NCBI RefSeq assembly: GCF_003597395.2
Contig: NC_133790.1
Span: 21,353,407-21,417,406 of the forward strand
Source: Chelonoidis abingdonii
Lineage: Eukaryota > Chordata > Testudines > Testudinidae
Reading direction: 5' to 3'
Length of the DNA: 64,000 nucleotides
Under the pieces are notes generated by a model. The model worked only from the letters and a program-made list of their open reading frames with translations, did no database searches and was not told where the DNA came from. How positions within the stretch are numbered: the first letter of the stretch is position 1; each line of letters opens with the position of its first letter. This document shows, in pieces, positions 41,212 to 54,459 of this stretch. The translations under genes were made by a program, and so were the position numbers.

Positions 41212-44200
41212 GATCTCCACGCCGGAATTAACCTGGAGAGGGAAGTAAACAAAGTGAGAGGGGATACCTGGACCGAGAAGAATTGACCCAAGGAGGAAAA
41301 CGGAGTTGAAACGCAATGGGTGATGCTGGTGGTAGTAGGTCTGTGCACGATGGGGGAAAGAATGTCACTGACGCCAACGCCAAAAATTAAAATGTCTGTA
41401 CACTTAATGCGAGGAGCCTAGGTAACAAGATGGAGGAACTGGAGCTACTGTGCAGGAGTGAAACCGGATATTATAGGGATAACAGAAACCTTTGGTGGAA
41501 TAGTACTCATGACTGGAGTACAGGTTATTGAAGGCTATGTGCTGTTTAGAAAAGACAGGAGAAAGGCCAAAAGGTGGTGGAGTAGCCTTGTACATCAATG
41601 ATGAGGTGAACTGTAATGAAATAAGAAGTGATTGAATGGATAAGACGGAGTCTGTCTGGGTAAAAATCACACTGGGTAAAAAAGCTACTAGAGCTTTCCC
41701 TGAGATAGTGCTTGGGGTTGCTACAGACCACCGGAATCTGATTTGGATAGAGACCTCTTTAATGTCTTTAATGAAGTAAACACAAAGGGAAATGTGGTGA
41801 TTATGGGAGACTTTCAACTTCCCGGATATAAGATGGAGGACGAGTGCTTGCAAGATAATAGGGGTCAGATTTTCTGGATGTGATAGCGGATGGATTTCTT
41901 CATCAGTAGTTGAAGTACCTACGAGAGGATGCCATTTTAGATTTGTTTGGAGGCAGTGAGGACCTCGTAGAAGAAATGGTGGTTAGGGACAACCTTGGTT
42001 CGAGTGATCAGAGCTGATTCAATTCAAATTAGATGGAGGATAAACAAACGTAGATCTGGGATTAGGGTTTTCGACTCTGAGGCTAATTTTAAAGAGTTAA
42101 GGAAATTAGTTAGGGAAGTGGATTGGACGGAGGAACTTGTGGATTTAAATGCGGAGGAAGCCTGGAATTACTTTAAGTCGCAGCTGCGGAAACTGTCGGA
42201 AGCCTGCATCCACAAGAAAGGAAAAAACCATGGGCAGGAGTTGTTAGGCCAAGCTGGATGAGCAAGCAACTCAGAGAGGGGATTAGGAAAAAGCAAGAAA
42301 GCTTACAGGGAGTGGAAGAAAGGCGGGATTTAGCAAGGGAAGCTACCTTAGTGAGTCGAACATGTAGGGATAAATGAGGAAGGCTAAAAGCGCGTAGAAC
42401 TGGACCTTGCAAAGGGAATTAAAAACAATAGTAAAAAGGTTCTACAGCCACATAAATTAAGAAAAAACAAAGAAAGAAGAAGTGGGGCCGCCATACACTG
42501 AGACGGAACGGAGGTTAAGGATAACTAGGCATGGCCCAATATCTAAATAAGTACTTTGCCTCGGTCTTTAATAAGACTAGTGAGGAGTTTAGGGATGATG
42601 GAGGGATGATAAACGGGAATGTGGATATGGAGGTGATGATTACCGCATCTGAGGTAGAGGCCAAACTTGAACAGCTTAATGGGACAAAATCAGAGGGCCG
42701 GACAATCTCCATCCGAGGGATATTAAAGGAACTGGCGCATGAAATTGCGAGCCGTTAGCGAGAATTTTTAAGCAATCCGGTAAACTCGGGGGTTGTACCG
42801 TACGACTGGAGAATTGCTAACGTAGTTCATATTTTAAGAAAGGGAATAAAAGTGATCCGGGTAATTATAGGCCTGTTAGCTTGACGTCTGTTAGTGTGTA
42901 AGGTCTTGGAAAAATTTTAAGGGGAAAGTAGTTAAGGACATTGAGTCAATGGTAATTGGACGAATTGCAATATGGATTACTAAAGGTAGATCGTGCAAAC
43001 CAACCTGATCTCCTTCTTTGAGAAGGTGACGGATTACTTAGACAAAGGAAATGCGGTAGGATCAATTTACCTCGATTTCAGTAAGGCGTTTGACACGGTT
43101 CCGCATGGGAACGTTAGTGAAATTGAAAAAGATGGGATGAATATGAAAGTTGTAAGGTGGATAAGGAACTGGTTAAAGGGGAGACTCCAGCGGGTCGTAC
43201 TGAAGGTGAATTGTCAGGCTGGAAGGAGGTTACTAGTGGAGTCCCTCAAGGATCGGTTTTGGGACCGATCTTTTTAACCTTTTTTGTTACTGACCTTGGC
43301 ACAAAGAGCGGGAATGTGCTAATAAAGTCTTGCGGATGACACGAAGCTGGGGGTATTGCTAACACGGAGAAGGACCGGATATTATCCAGGAAGATCTGGA
43401 CCACCTTGTAAACTGGAGTAATAGTATAGGATGAAATATAATAGTGAAAAGTGCAAGGTCATGCACTTAGGGATTAATATAAGAATTTAGATATACGTTG
43501 GGGACGCATCAGTTGGAAGCGAAGAGGAGGAGAAGGACCTTGGGGTATGGTTGATAGCAGGATGACTATGAGCTGCCAATGTATATGGCTTGTAAAAAAG
43601 CAAATGGTTTTAGGATTCATCAGGCGAGGTATATTCCAGCAAGGAGGTGTTAGTGCGTTATATACGGCGTGGTGAGACCCCACTCTGGAATTGTGTTGCA
43701 GTTCTGGTGTCCATGTTTAAGGAGGATGAATTCAAACTGGAACAGATTCAGAGACGGCTACTTAGGATGATCGCAGGAATGGAAAATCTGCCTTATGAAA
43801 GGAGACTCAAGAGGCTTGACTTGTTTAGCCTGGCCAAAAGAAGGCTCCGGGGGATATGCTTGCTCTATATAAAATATCAGGGGGATTAACGTTAGGGAGG
43901 AGAGGAATATTTAAGTTTACTACTAATGTTTAGGCACAAGGACGTGGGTACAAACTGGTATATTAGAAGTTTGATTGAAATTAGACGAAGGTTTCTAACC
44001 ATTAGGGAGTGAAGTTCTGGAACAGCCTTCCGAGGGAAGTAGTGGGGGCAAAAGACTTATCTGGCTTTAAGACTAAGCTTGATAAGTATATGGAGGGGAT
44101 GTTATGATGGATAGTTTAATTTGGGCAATTGATCTTGGATTATCGGAGATAAGTTTGCTCAAGTCTGTGAGGGGATGTTGGATGGATGGGAACTGAGTTA

Positions 44201-44545
44201 ACTGCAGAGAATTTTTTCTTGGGTGCTAGCTGGTGAGTCTTGCCCACATGTCTCAGGGTTTAGCTGATTGCCATATTTGGGGTCGGGAAGGAATTTTCCT
44301 CCAGGGCGGATTGGCAGAGGCCCTGGAGGTTTTTCGCCTTCCTCTGTAGCGCGGGGCATGGGTCGCTTGCTGGTGGATCTCTTTCAAGCCTTGAGGTCTT
44401 GATCATACTGTTTGAGGATTTCAATAACTCAGTCATGGGTTAGGGGTTGTTATAAATGTGTATGGGTAGGGTTTTGTGGCCTGCCTTGTGCAGGAGGTCA
44501 GATTAGATGATCATATTGGTCCCTTCTGACCTATGAGTCTATGAG
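41212..44545 (+). mobile_element. Near full-length but decayed CR1-type LINE
   Basis: Remnants of ORF2 lie on the plus strand in order. An endonuclease-like part spans 41,400-41,880 (KPDIIGITET, VVIMGDFQLPG). Connecting sequence holds YLNKYFASVFNKTSEEF near 42,540. Reverse transcriptase fragments follow at about 42,990-43,340 (QTNLISFFEKVTDYLDKG, YLDFSKAFDTVPHG, then SGVPQGSVLGP in another frame). Near 43,740-43,860 is QIQRRLLRMIAGMENLPYERRLKRLDLFSL. The 3' end at about 44,480-44,545 has the CR1-like GGTCAGATTAGATGATCAT...GGTCCCTTCTGACC and a TATGAGTC repeat. Many stops and frameshifts show it is dead. The exact 5' border is uncertain. Confidence 0.8.
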
Positions 44546-44997
44546 GTTAGTTCATCCTCCCTGATTGAATTAACCTCGTTATCTCTAACCTGCCTCTTGC
44601 TTGCATATATATACCTGCCCCTGGAAATTTCCATTACATGCATCCGACGAAGTGGGTATTCACCCACGAAAAGCTCATGCTCCAATACGTCTGTTAGTCT
44701 ATAAGGTGCCACAGGACTCTTTGCTGCCACCACCATTATGCAGACATGCGGGTATATTTTTTGTGTAGACTGGGGAATAGGGGAGAAACACACATATTGC
44801 GCCCCCCTCCCAAAAGAAAAGATGGCAAAGAAGGGAGGGTGAACACTATAGGGGGGCTCAAGATTGGTTACTGAATCCAGCTCTGAGCTCCCTGCTCCCT
44901 CCTGCTGCTGCCTATAGAGCTGACAGAAACCCACTGAGCTCCTCCTCCAGCATCTTCCCAACTTTCCCTGCAGAAGGAAGTAAAAGGAAATTCCATT

Positions 44998-45027
44998 TAA
45001 AAAAAAAAAAATAAAAAATAAAAAAGA
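44998..45027 (+). repeat. A-rich simple repeat
   Basis: A run of A with scattered T bases in intron 1. Nothing else notable in the surrounding 44,740-45,700. Confidence 0.8.
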
Positions 45028-45710
45028 AGAGGCCATAGTCTCCAGAACTTTGGAACTGCTGGCTGGCAAAGAACTGACAACAGTGTGTGCTAATTCCATA
45101 TTCTAGAACTATTTTACTGATTCCATAAGAACATGATCCTTAACCGAGGCCACTGGAATCTAGCTGCCCATGACAAAGGACGTGTCTGGTTACTCACCAG
45201 TAACTTGCTTTGTTTTAACTACACTCATGCCAGTACTGCCGCAATTTAGAATTAGTAATTACTAATCACTATCGTTAGCCTAAGAGTTTCCTTGGAGAGA
45301 AAGGGGAGAAGCTGTAACAGCTGCCTAACATATTCTGTTGCTATGGAATATACTGCAAGTGTATTTTAAACATATATAGAATCTTTCTTCCTAAAACACT
45401 TTGAAAGTTATATAAACACAGTACAATGAAACTCTAGGAGTAGCAGCAACTGACACACAGAGCACTGCACAACAGTTGGAGAGAAAAAAAGTTTAATGAA
45501 ATGACAAAAGCAAACCCCCATTCTTGCAGAATGCTTCACAAACAGCAAACAGACTTTCATATTTTAAAGCCTGGTCTGAAAAAATCTACATAGTAAACTG
45601 CCTGGAGCTTGCTGTGTCTAACTTGAGAATGCAAGTAAACCCTTTCTGGGCTTAGTTTACATCCCCATAAATCACATTTTTATTGACTGATTGAGAGTAA
45701 ATATTTAGAA

Positions 45711-46275
45711 TCATAGAATATCAGGGTTGGAAGGGACCTCAGGAGGTCATCTAGTCCAGTGGTTCTCAAAGCCGGTCCGCCACTTGTTCAGGGAAAGCCC
45801 TTGGTGGGCTGGGCTGGTTTGTTTACCCTCGGCCTGCGCTGCTTCCTGCAGCCCCCATTGGCCTGGAGCGGCAAACCGCAGCCAGTAGGAGCCATGATCG
45901 CCCGAACCCGCGGATGTGGCAGATAAACAAACCAGCCCAGTCCGCCAGGGGCTTTCCCTGAACAAGTGGCGGACCAGCTTTGAGAACCACTGATCTAGTC
46001 CAACCCCCTGCTCAAAAGAGGACCAATCCCCAACTAAATCATCCCAGCCAGGGCTTTGTCAAGCCTGGCCTTAAAAACCTCTAAGGAAGGTGATTCCACC
46101 ATCTCCCTAGGTAATCCATTCCAGTGCTTCACCAACCTCCTAGTGAAAAAGTTTTTTCCTAATATTCAACCTAAACCTCCCTCACTGCAGCTGTAGACCA
46201 TTACTCCTTGTTCTGTCATCTGCTAGCACTGAGAACAATCTAGATCCAACCTCTTTGGAACCCCCTAGCTTTGCA
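45711..46275 (-). mobile_element. CR1 LINE 3' end, minus strand, interrupted by a hAT MITE
   Basis: AATCATAGAATATCAGGGTTGG and GGAAGGGACCTCAGGAGGTC are the CR1 3' terminus in reverse orientation. The remainder of the 3' region follows at 46,001-46,275 (for example the inverse of a CR1 ORF2 end around 46,100-46,190). A 236 bp hAT MITE sits at 45,757-45,992. Confidence 0.85.
45757..45992. mobile_element. hAT MITE with perfect 8 bp target duplication
   Basis: The termini CAGTGGTTCTCAAA and TTTGAGAACCACTG are perfect inverted ends. The octamer ATCTAGTC occurs directly before (45,749-45,756) and after (45,993-46,000). Subterminal arms are also inverted (GGTCCGCCACTTGTTCAGGG and its near-inverse). 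It was inserted into the CR1 3' end. Confidence 0.93.
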
Positions 46276-48985
46276 AGCTTTATGTTCAGACTACTACACA
46301 ATCTCCTCCAACAAGGCCTGAACACTCCTTTTCTATGGATAGCTTCTCATTTTCGTTAAAAAAATAAAAATCACGCTCTTCCTGCAACCTAATCTATTTT
46401 CATTTATATATCATAAAAATCTCCCACCCTCTCCAGATTGTATGGAAGGAAACAGACACAGGACATGCTGAAGTATGTTTGTACAGTACTATTTCGTGTG
46501 GTGTTCTATACTCCTCCAAGCTATAAATGGCAGGTAACTGTTGAATTTATTAAGAACTATAAAATATTTCTATTTAATATCTGGACCCTGGGAAAGCATT
46601 AATATTGTTACCCCCATTTTGACCTGAGCAGCTAGTCAAAGTCAGGGCCTCTGTGTATGTTCCAGTTAGCTGTAGAAATTGGTGGTAGCCAGGTATTTCT
46701 TTGTACATTTCTTGTATATAAGACTATTTCAAAAGTCCCCTGTCTCTGAATGCAGATGGAACCAAGAACAGTTTCTCAGATTACCAGCCCCCCAAAGCCC
46801 CTTTAGGCAACATTAGACCCAAAAAACATTCTCCCTAGTGTCTTCCATACTTCTGCTTGGCTTTTCCTTGTCTCTTTTCCTATGCCTCTCTCTCTGTTCT
46901 TGTCTATGACCTCAGTATCTGTGTTCTCTCACATTACCAAACACACCTACCCAAAACGATACTCAGCCCAAAAGCTCCTAGGCAGGTTCACACACACCTT
47001 TTGTCCTAGGTGGGGCATATGTTTACAGTTAATTGAAGGGCGAGTTCACACTTAACTTTAATAAGGTTTTAAGAACCAATAACAAGGTTCATCCAGCTCA
47101 TAAAAATATCCTCATTTCATTAATGGGGTAAGAGGTTCCCAAGAGTATACAGGAAGTAAGCATCAGACTGAGGAGTAGAACATGTCTTTTGGCTTACAGG
47201 CTGAGGCCTAACGCACTATTCCACAGGACAAGTCAGCCAGCCTTTCAGTGACTATTCCCTTTTCTATAATATGGGCCTAATATTTTAGTATGCCTACTAT
47301 CGCATCTGTAAAATCCAAAGCACTGGACAACAGAGGGTAGGCCTAAGTGACCAAATTAAGTATAATTAAGCATATATTTGAAGTAATTTTTCTCATAGGC
47401 ATGATCATATGAGACATGAAGCATTCCATCATTACATATAAACTGTTAGAGCAGAATACAGGGTTCTGTTCCTAGCTCTGCTATGAGTTTCTCTAAGAAC
47501 CAGTGCAAGCTCACCTTTAAAACTTTATCCAACCCAAGAGGAGGCTCATCCTTCTCACAGGAAAGGATAAAGGATGACCTTACAGTTGAGAAAATCATCC
47601 CTGCTAATTCTGTACTAGATAAGCAGAAGAGAATGAGGCAGCGGTGGAAGGTGTACATAAGAGAATTAAGCGAATTGTAAATATCTTAATTCTTGTCAAA
47701 AACAGAGAAGGAATAACAGACTCTAGAGGAGCACCCCATCTCATATGTATCTTGCCTAAGTGCTACATCATCATTAAGATGAGGGAGTCCAAAGGTAATC
47801 TGATGGCATAGCTTCCAACAGCTGAATCCATAATAAAGCATATACACCATCTTCAAAACCCGTATTTAAGTCTTTACCCACTCATATCAAGCCAAGACAA
47901 ACCTGCTCTGTAAAATTCTATTTGCTTTTTCTTTGGGGTGGGGGAGAAATAGAGGTGAACTCATTTTTTTCATCTTCAAATCACAGCGAAGAGTGTCGGA
48001 GCAAGCAAGCAAACTTGTTCTGATCAATTTGTGGCAATACAGCATGACCATGATGCCCATAAAACAGAACATACCACATGGGCTTTCCCAAAGAAAACTT
48101 GAGGGACTCCACTAACAAATCTCTCCATATAATGACAATATTTACCATATGACTTTGTGATGTCCAACAGGTAGGGAATTCCAGAAACAGAGGGATATTT
48201 GTTTAGGAAAAGCAAAGCCATATCTAATGAGCAAGGCAGTGCTGCTGACAGGATAAGAACAAAAGGCAAGAGAATTCTCCTGCCTAATGGATACACAGTT
48301 AAAGAATTGCAGTCAAACTTCAGGGACTGCTTGCTGAAAAAGGATTACTGGAACTTAGTAATGCAAGAAAAAGTAAAACCAGTTAACCTCTAACCCTAAA
48401 AACATCAGACTTTACTGGATCATTTTTCCAGACGTTTCTATTTCAGTTAAACGCTTGTTAATTTTAAGATTGCCAAAGTTTTAGCATTGTCCTTTGTACA
48501 GAAAAATATACTGAAGACTCTCTCCCGTTCCCCCCCAAAATACTGACGAAATTCCATATCACAGTTTTTAAAGAATGTCCCATGTGTCAACACCAATGTC
48601 TGCTTTTAATTAAGAATGAAACTTGCTACTCATTTAAACAAAGAGTTCTAAGAATTTCAAACTCTTGGCCAAAAGTTTTTCAAGACTGTTTTCAAGCAGT
48701 CAAAGGTTTATTTTCCACTGACAAAAAAGTAGTTCCTCTGTACAAGAGTGCAGAAAGGGAAGAAAAAATACATTCCTTTTCATTGTTTAATGAAGAGACC
48801 ATCAGTTTCTGTGTTATACTGATTACATAATGTGTTAGTTTATTTGTAATGAACATTGGTTCAAGCAATGATCAAAGTCAAGTAAACTTTTAGATTAAAA
48901 AAGGAAACACAAAGAAAATTATACTAACATAACTGATGTTTAACTACAAAATTACCAATAACCATTTCAACTGTTTTCAAGATAC
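46276..48985 (-). other. SPECC1L intron 1, no recognised element
   Basis: AT-rich intron without recognised genes. Several open frames of 60-90 codons occur on both strands but carry no family motif. Confidence 0.4.
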
Positions 48986-48998
48986 ACAGTTATTCAGA

Positions 48999-49081
48999 AA
49001 AACAATGAGGAACCGGTAGCACCTTAAAGACTAACAACGGACTCATTTTTGTGGATACAGACTAACATGGCTATCCCTCTG
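48999..49081 (+). mobile_element. 83 bp truncated Penelope-like element end
   Basis: The sequence GTAGCACCTTAAAGACTAAC ... GGATACAGACTAACATGGCT is the end of the same family as at 15.6 kb. It is flanked by the identical 13-mer ACAGTTATTCAGA (48,986-48,998 and 49,082-49,094), so it is a short, 5'-truncated retroposition event. Confidence 0.8.
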
Positions 49082-49094
49082 ACAGTTATTCAGA

Positions 49095-51977
49095 TGTCTA
49101 GGTTTTTTTAACACGACAAAAAATGTGCATGTAGCAAAATATGACAATCAAGCATTTCAACTCTATGGAATGGACAGTAAAAGAGTGCATGCTGATTTAT
49201 ATGCACTCATATTCACCAATTTGTGTCAGGATGTCCACTAGTTTCACTGCAATTTTACAAAAAGATGCAAGAAGAATTGCAAAATTGACATACATTCAGT
49301 ATGAATACAGATGTAAATTTTGTCTAAGTCTTAGCAATGAAGCCAAGTTTAAAAGACAAAGTATGTAAGGAACATGGGTGTGCCTCACCTAAATATTCTT
49401 CCTAAAAGATTTGATTACTTTACAGCACCTAACAAGATGTTAGAAGTGCCTCATCCTAGAATCTTCCCTGTTTTCTATGCAGGGAGCAATCCTAGGATTT
49501 GATCCTGTAATTTACACACATACAACTTTTCTTTCCCAGTTTAATTTCTGGGTAGTTTGCTCTGTGGTTTATCTGGAACATACTTCTTGCAAATAACCAA
49601 CATTAAGAGAGCCTGAGGCATTCCGACATTAGATACAAAGATAAAAATCAAAGTAATTATTGTTACCACATAGGAGAATAAATATGATTAATGCAATTGT
49701 CTTCTTACTTATGAAGAGGAATGTAATTGTGTGCGTGTAAAAAGTTTAGACGCCACATTATTTGCAGTATCTGCTCAGATGCAGCAGCCAACCACCACCT
49801 GCAAGTTGTATTAAATAATAAGTACTCCCAATGGTGAATTCTCAAGTAATTTTAATTTAAATTAGTCCATCAAAGCAGAATAAGTACACTTTCCTTGTGA
49901 CTATACCGTAATCATAGCTTCAAACTCATTCAATCTCTACAGCCAATTATCTTTTTCTTCTTCATTATAAGTATATTACTAAAAAAGATTAAATCTTTAG
50001 GGTAATCAAAAATAAAAAACACTGAAGCACATGCTTAACATTATTCACATGATTTTTTTCCCATTGAAGCATATGGGTTTACTCACATTAGTAATGTTAC
50101 ACACTTGCTTAAGCATTTGTAGGATTAGAGCCAATATTTGCTAGTTAGAATCCAAAGGTACAAACAAGAGGCCGAATAAAGAACAGTATTTCTAAACAGA
50201 AGTCTAGTAAAGGACTCCTTGCTTTAAAAAGTAAAAAGCAACCAGAAAACTCCTATTGAAAACAAAGCAGCCAAAAATCAGGTCACCTACAACTACTATT
50301 ATTTATTTACACTTTAAAAAGGTAACAGAGACCTATTGAATGCTCTAGGTGCCCTAACACATTTATTATACAATACAATGAAATTCCAGAAGCACTACAA
50401 TAATCATTTCAACAGGAACTTGGCCTGCCAGGCACATACATAAACTAATTTCCAACCCTTCATCATTATGGGAAGCACATCCTTCAGAACTCTCCTCAAA
50501 CCCTATCCAAAAGATGTCTTTTACAAAGCGCCTGGAAGATTACAAAATTTGGGCTATCTCACACCAGAGTGGTAGGGATAAATTCCAGATCAGGAGAATA
50601 CCACCATACAACACAAAACGCAATTCATGAAAAATCCATCACAGTTCACGGTAACTGAACCTATATTCCCCCTCCACGGACCCTCAAGGGCACCCATTCT
50701 GGGTCCCTGGCTCTCCAGTTATCACCTCTCTTGGCAAGAGACCCATGTCTCTTTCCCTCCGGACCTGGGTATTTCCAGTCTGCCCAGTTCCCTGCCTAAA
50801 CTGTGATGTTCCCAGGAAGCCAGACTGCCTAAACAGGCCAGCATCTGCACTTTACTTTCTTTCCAAAGGCTAACGGCATCATGATCCTCACATACAAGTT
50901 ATCACATAGCTCTTTATAAGCAAGCACATTTATTCTTAATGCATTACAGAGAACCATTAAAAACAATAAAAGAACCTTAGACATACATACTAGGGGTCAC
51001 CCAAACAGCAACCTCTGGCTCTGGCAGGTTTCAGCCCTTCAAAACACATGTTTTTTTCCCCCATTGTTACAAGTTCATAACAGTCTCAGATTCAAAACCA
51101 GAACACAGGACGGGAAGAACAAGCATTTCCTTACACAGCTTGGGCCTTTGATCTTAGCTTCTGGTAACAGGTAATCAGCAAAAAACCTTTTCTCAGGGCA
51201 TTTGTTTCAAAAGGCTGGGTTTTTGCATAATCAGAATTGGGGAATTTGTATTCACCTCTGCCTAGATACTCCCCAGGAAAACCACCACATTTTTTGTTCC
51301 AAAGTCCATTCTTGTCTGGCAAATTCTTAAATATAATCCTCTAAACCCCCAGATCTCACATCTTTTGTACCTCTTCCCCCAAGAGGTTGTATGCAGTTGT
51401 GTCTCATAATAATTCCCAAACCATTCACTTAATATAATGCACCCCAATGCAACTCTGTTTTACACACAAAATTCAAATCCCAGGCTGCTGACTCTAGCGA
51501 CTGGAGAAATAAGAAAATGGTGACATTACAAGAGCCAAGAGAGTAAAAACTGAATGGGAAAGGGATTCTTAGGCAAACTACTTAAAACTGGTTTGGGTTT
51601 TTCTATTAACATGTACTTACCACAATAATTCATTTTTTGGAAAAAAGGAAAACTTTGTTAGAGATACAACACCTATGGTATTCACAAATATCCCTGAGAC
51701 ACCTCAAAGGTCCTCCAACAAAATTAAGGATGACAAGACTTGATACTCTTTATGTTGCTAAGGCTAAAAAAAAACCAAAAACCAAAACCCAAACAAGGAC
51801 GGGAAAGCCACTTTCATGACTATTTTATAATCAACATGGTGTTAACGCCAGCAATAACCAATCTATACTATGTCTCCTGAAGTTGTTTACTTTGCTGAAG
51901 AAGAACTGGTCTTACAACAGTGGGGAGAAAAACGTTCAAGAGCCCTAATGTAGACAGGACCTTTGTATCTGTAGAAC
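49095..51977 (-). other. SPECC1L intron 1, no recognised element
   Basis: AT-rich intron. I recognise no gene, RNA gene or transposon. Confidence 0.4.
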
Positions 51978-53415
51978 AATCATAGAATATTAGGGTTGGA
52001 AGGGACCTCAAGAGGTCATCTAGTCCAAACCCCTGCTCAAAGCAGGACTAATCCCCAACTAAATCATCCCAGCCAGGGCTTTGTCAAGCCTGACTTTAAA
52101 AACCTCTAAGGAAGGAGATTCCACCACCTCCCTAGGTAAGCCATTCCAGGGCTTTACCACCCTCCTAGCGAATTTTTTTTTTTCCTAATATCCAACCTAA
52201 ATCTCCCCCATTGCAGCTTCAGACCATTACTCCTTGTTCTGCCATCTGCTACCACTGAGAACAGTCTAGATCCATCCTCTTTGGAACCCCCTTTCAGATA
52301 GTTGAAAGAAGCTATCAAATCCCCCCTCATTCTTTTCTTCGGCAGACTAAATAATGCCAGTTCTCTCAGCCTCTCCTAATAAGTAATTTGCTCTAGCCCC
52401 CTAATCATTTTTGTTGCCCTCCACTAGACTCTTTCCAATTTTTCCACATCCTTTCTGTATTGTGGGGCCCAAAACTGAACACAGTACTCCAGATGAGCCC
52501 TCAGCAGTGCCAAATAGAGTGGAACGAACACTTCCCTCGATCTCCTGGCAATGCTCCTACTTACACAGCCCAAAATGCTGTTAGCCCCTTGTTGTCACAA
52601 AGCACATTGTTGACTTGTATCCAGCTTCTCGTCCACTGTAACCTCTAAGTCCTTTTCTGTAGAACTGCTGCCTAGTCATTCTGTCCCTAGTCTATAGCAG
52701 TGCATGGGATTCTTTCGTCTTAAGTGCAGGACTCTGCACTTGTCCTTGTTGAACCTTATCAGATTTTTTTGTCCCAATCCTTTAATATGTCTAGGTCCCT
52801 CTGTATCCTATCCCTACCCTATCTACCACTTCTCCCAGTTTAGCGCCATCTGAAAACTTCCTGAGGGTGCAATCCACACCAGCCTCCAGATCATGAATGA
52901 AGATATTGAACTGGCCCCCGGACAGACCCTTGGGGCACTCCGCTTGATACTGGCTGCCAACTAGACATGGAGCCATTGATCACCACCCCTTGAGCCCGAT
53001 GACCTAGCCAGCTTTCTATCCACCTTATAGTCCATTCTTCCAGACCATGCTTCTTTAACTTGCCGGCAAGAATACTGTGGGAAACCGTATCAAAAACTTT
53101 GCTAAAGTCAAGGAATAACATGTCCACTGCTTTCCCCTCATCCACAGAGCCCGTTATCTCATCATAGAAGGCAATTAGGTTAGTCAAGCATGACTTGCCA
53201 TTGGTGAATCCATGCTGAATGTTCCTGATCACTTTGCTCTCCTCAAAGTGCTTCAAAATTGATTCCTTGAGGACCTGCTCCATGATTTTTCCAGGGACTG
53301 AGGTGAGGTTGACTGAGGTGAAGCCTGTAGTTCCCTGGATCCTCCTCCTTCCCTTTTTTAAAGATGGGCACTCCATTAGCCTTTTTCCCCCTCCGGGAAA
53401 GGGGGTGGCTCCCGG
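51978..53415 (-). mobile_element. CR1 LINE, 5'-truncated, minus strand
   Basis: The element reads leftwards. Reverse transcriptase sequence is at 53,330-52,910: LTSVPGKIMEQVLKESILKH, then QHGFTNGKSCLTNLIAFYDE, FLDFSKVFDTVSHSILAGKL, and SSGVPQGSV. The rest of ORF2 and the CR1 3' end follow (GGAAGGGACCTCAAGAGGTC at about 51,997 in plus-strand orientation). The RT block is open over nearly 180 codons, so this copy is younger than the one at 41-44 kb, but it lacks the endonuclease part. Confidence 0.88.
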
Positions 53416-54459
53416 ACTCAGTCCAAACAATATTCACACTGTAAAACCACTTCAAAATATAACTAGTACCATTCTAGCAGAAAGGTTCTCTCTGAAGGTG
53501 TCAACCATTTCAACCACCAGCATAGATAGAATACTTCATCCACAACCTGTTCCAGGATTTTTGGTAAGAAAAAGGGAGCTCGGTACAGTGTGCTTAGCAG
53601 GTGCTGAATCCTCACCACCTTGATTTCTTCTCTGATAATGTGGGGGGAGTAGAGAATACAGCGAGCGTGAGCTTTAGAGTGTACATTCTTTGCCATTTGT
53701 GTGTGTAAGGCTGCTCTCTGTATTCGTTACCCAGCCAGCATGAAAAGTTTAGGAATCCCCATCTGCAAAAATATGCAAAGGCCGCCACACACACAAAATT
53801 ATTGTTCTGGTAGTGATGATTTCACTTCATTACACAGTAATCCCACTACAAGTACGGTAGAATTAGGGCATACTGCTCTTCTTGGAATCATATTCAGCTA
53901 ACTTTGCCTCTTTGGGGGGGGGAACACCACATGAGGGAAGCAGTGCTGCTTAATTAAAATATTTATATAGAACCGTAATAACTATTTCCATCAAGTCACA
54001 AATAGTCAATGGGGTATGTCGATTTGGTTTCGTTAATCACTAAGGAACCTTTGTTTATTTAGTGTCTTTTTTTAACAGTGTGAGTTAAGTGTTCTAGAGC
54101 CCACAGGCTGTTAGGCAGGAGGTCCCCTGGGAATAGCTGTACAGAAGAGGCCACGGGAAGATGGAAAGGAAAGGAGTCCTACCTGGGCATGAGGGTACAG
54201 GGGACAGCAGTAAGAACAGGAGGGAGAAGATAAGGGCAAAAGGAGTAAGGGGACAGGGGAAAGATCTCGAGGAAAGAAAGTAAACAAGAGATGGGTGGCA
54301 GGAGTAAGGAAATGGCGAGGGCAGCCAGAGAGAGTTGAGGTGGAAGGAGGAGGGAACAGAGTGGAAGGGGAGAGTTCACTACCTTGACTGGCATGACAGT
54401 GTACACAAGCACCATCCCAGTTAGATAACCCCGCTTTACTACGTGCTATCCGGGCTCAA

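Larger units (their letters stand above)
40721..44727. mobile_element. Penelope-like inverted pair hosting two later insertions
   Basis: The left arm starts TATCGGAGGGGTAGCCATGT at 40,721 and resumes after a hAT insertion with GACGTATTGGAGCATGAGCT to about 41,212. The right arm (about 44,560-44,727) is its inverse, with GAAGTGGGTATTCACCCACG and ending GACTCTTTGCTG. Near-identical flanks, CACCACCACTAT at 40,712-40,723 and CACCACCATTAT at 44,728-44,739, suggest a target duplication. It is the same family as the element at 15.36-15.62 kb. Confidence 0.6.
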
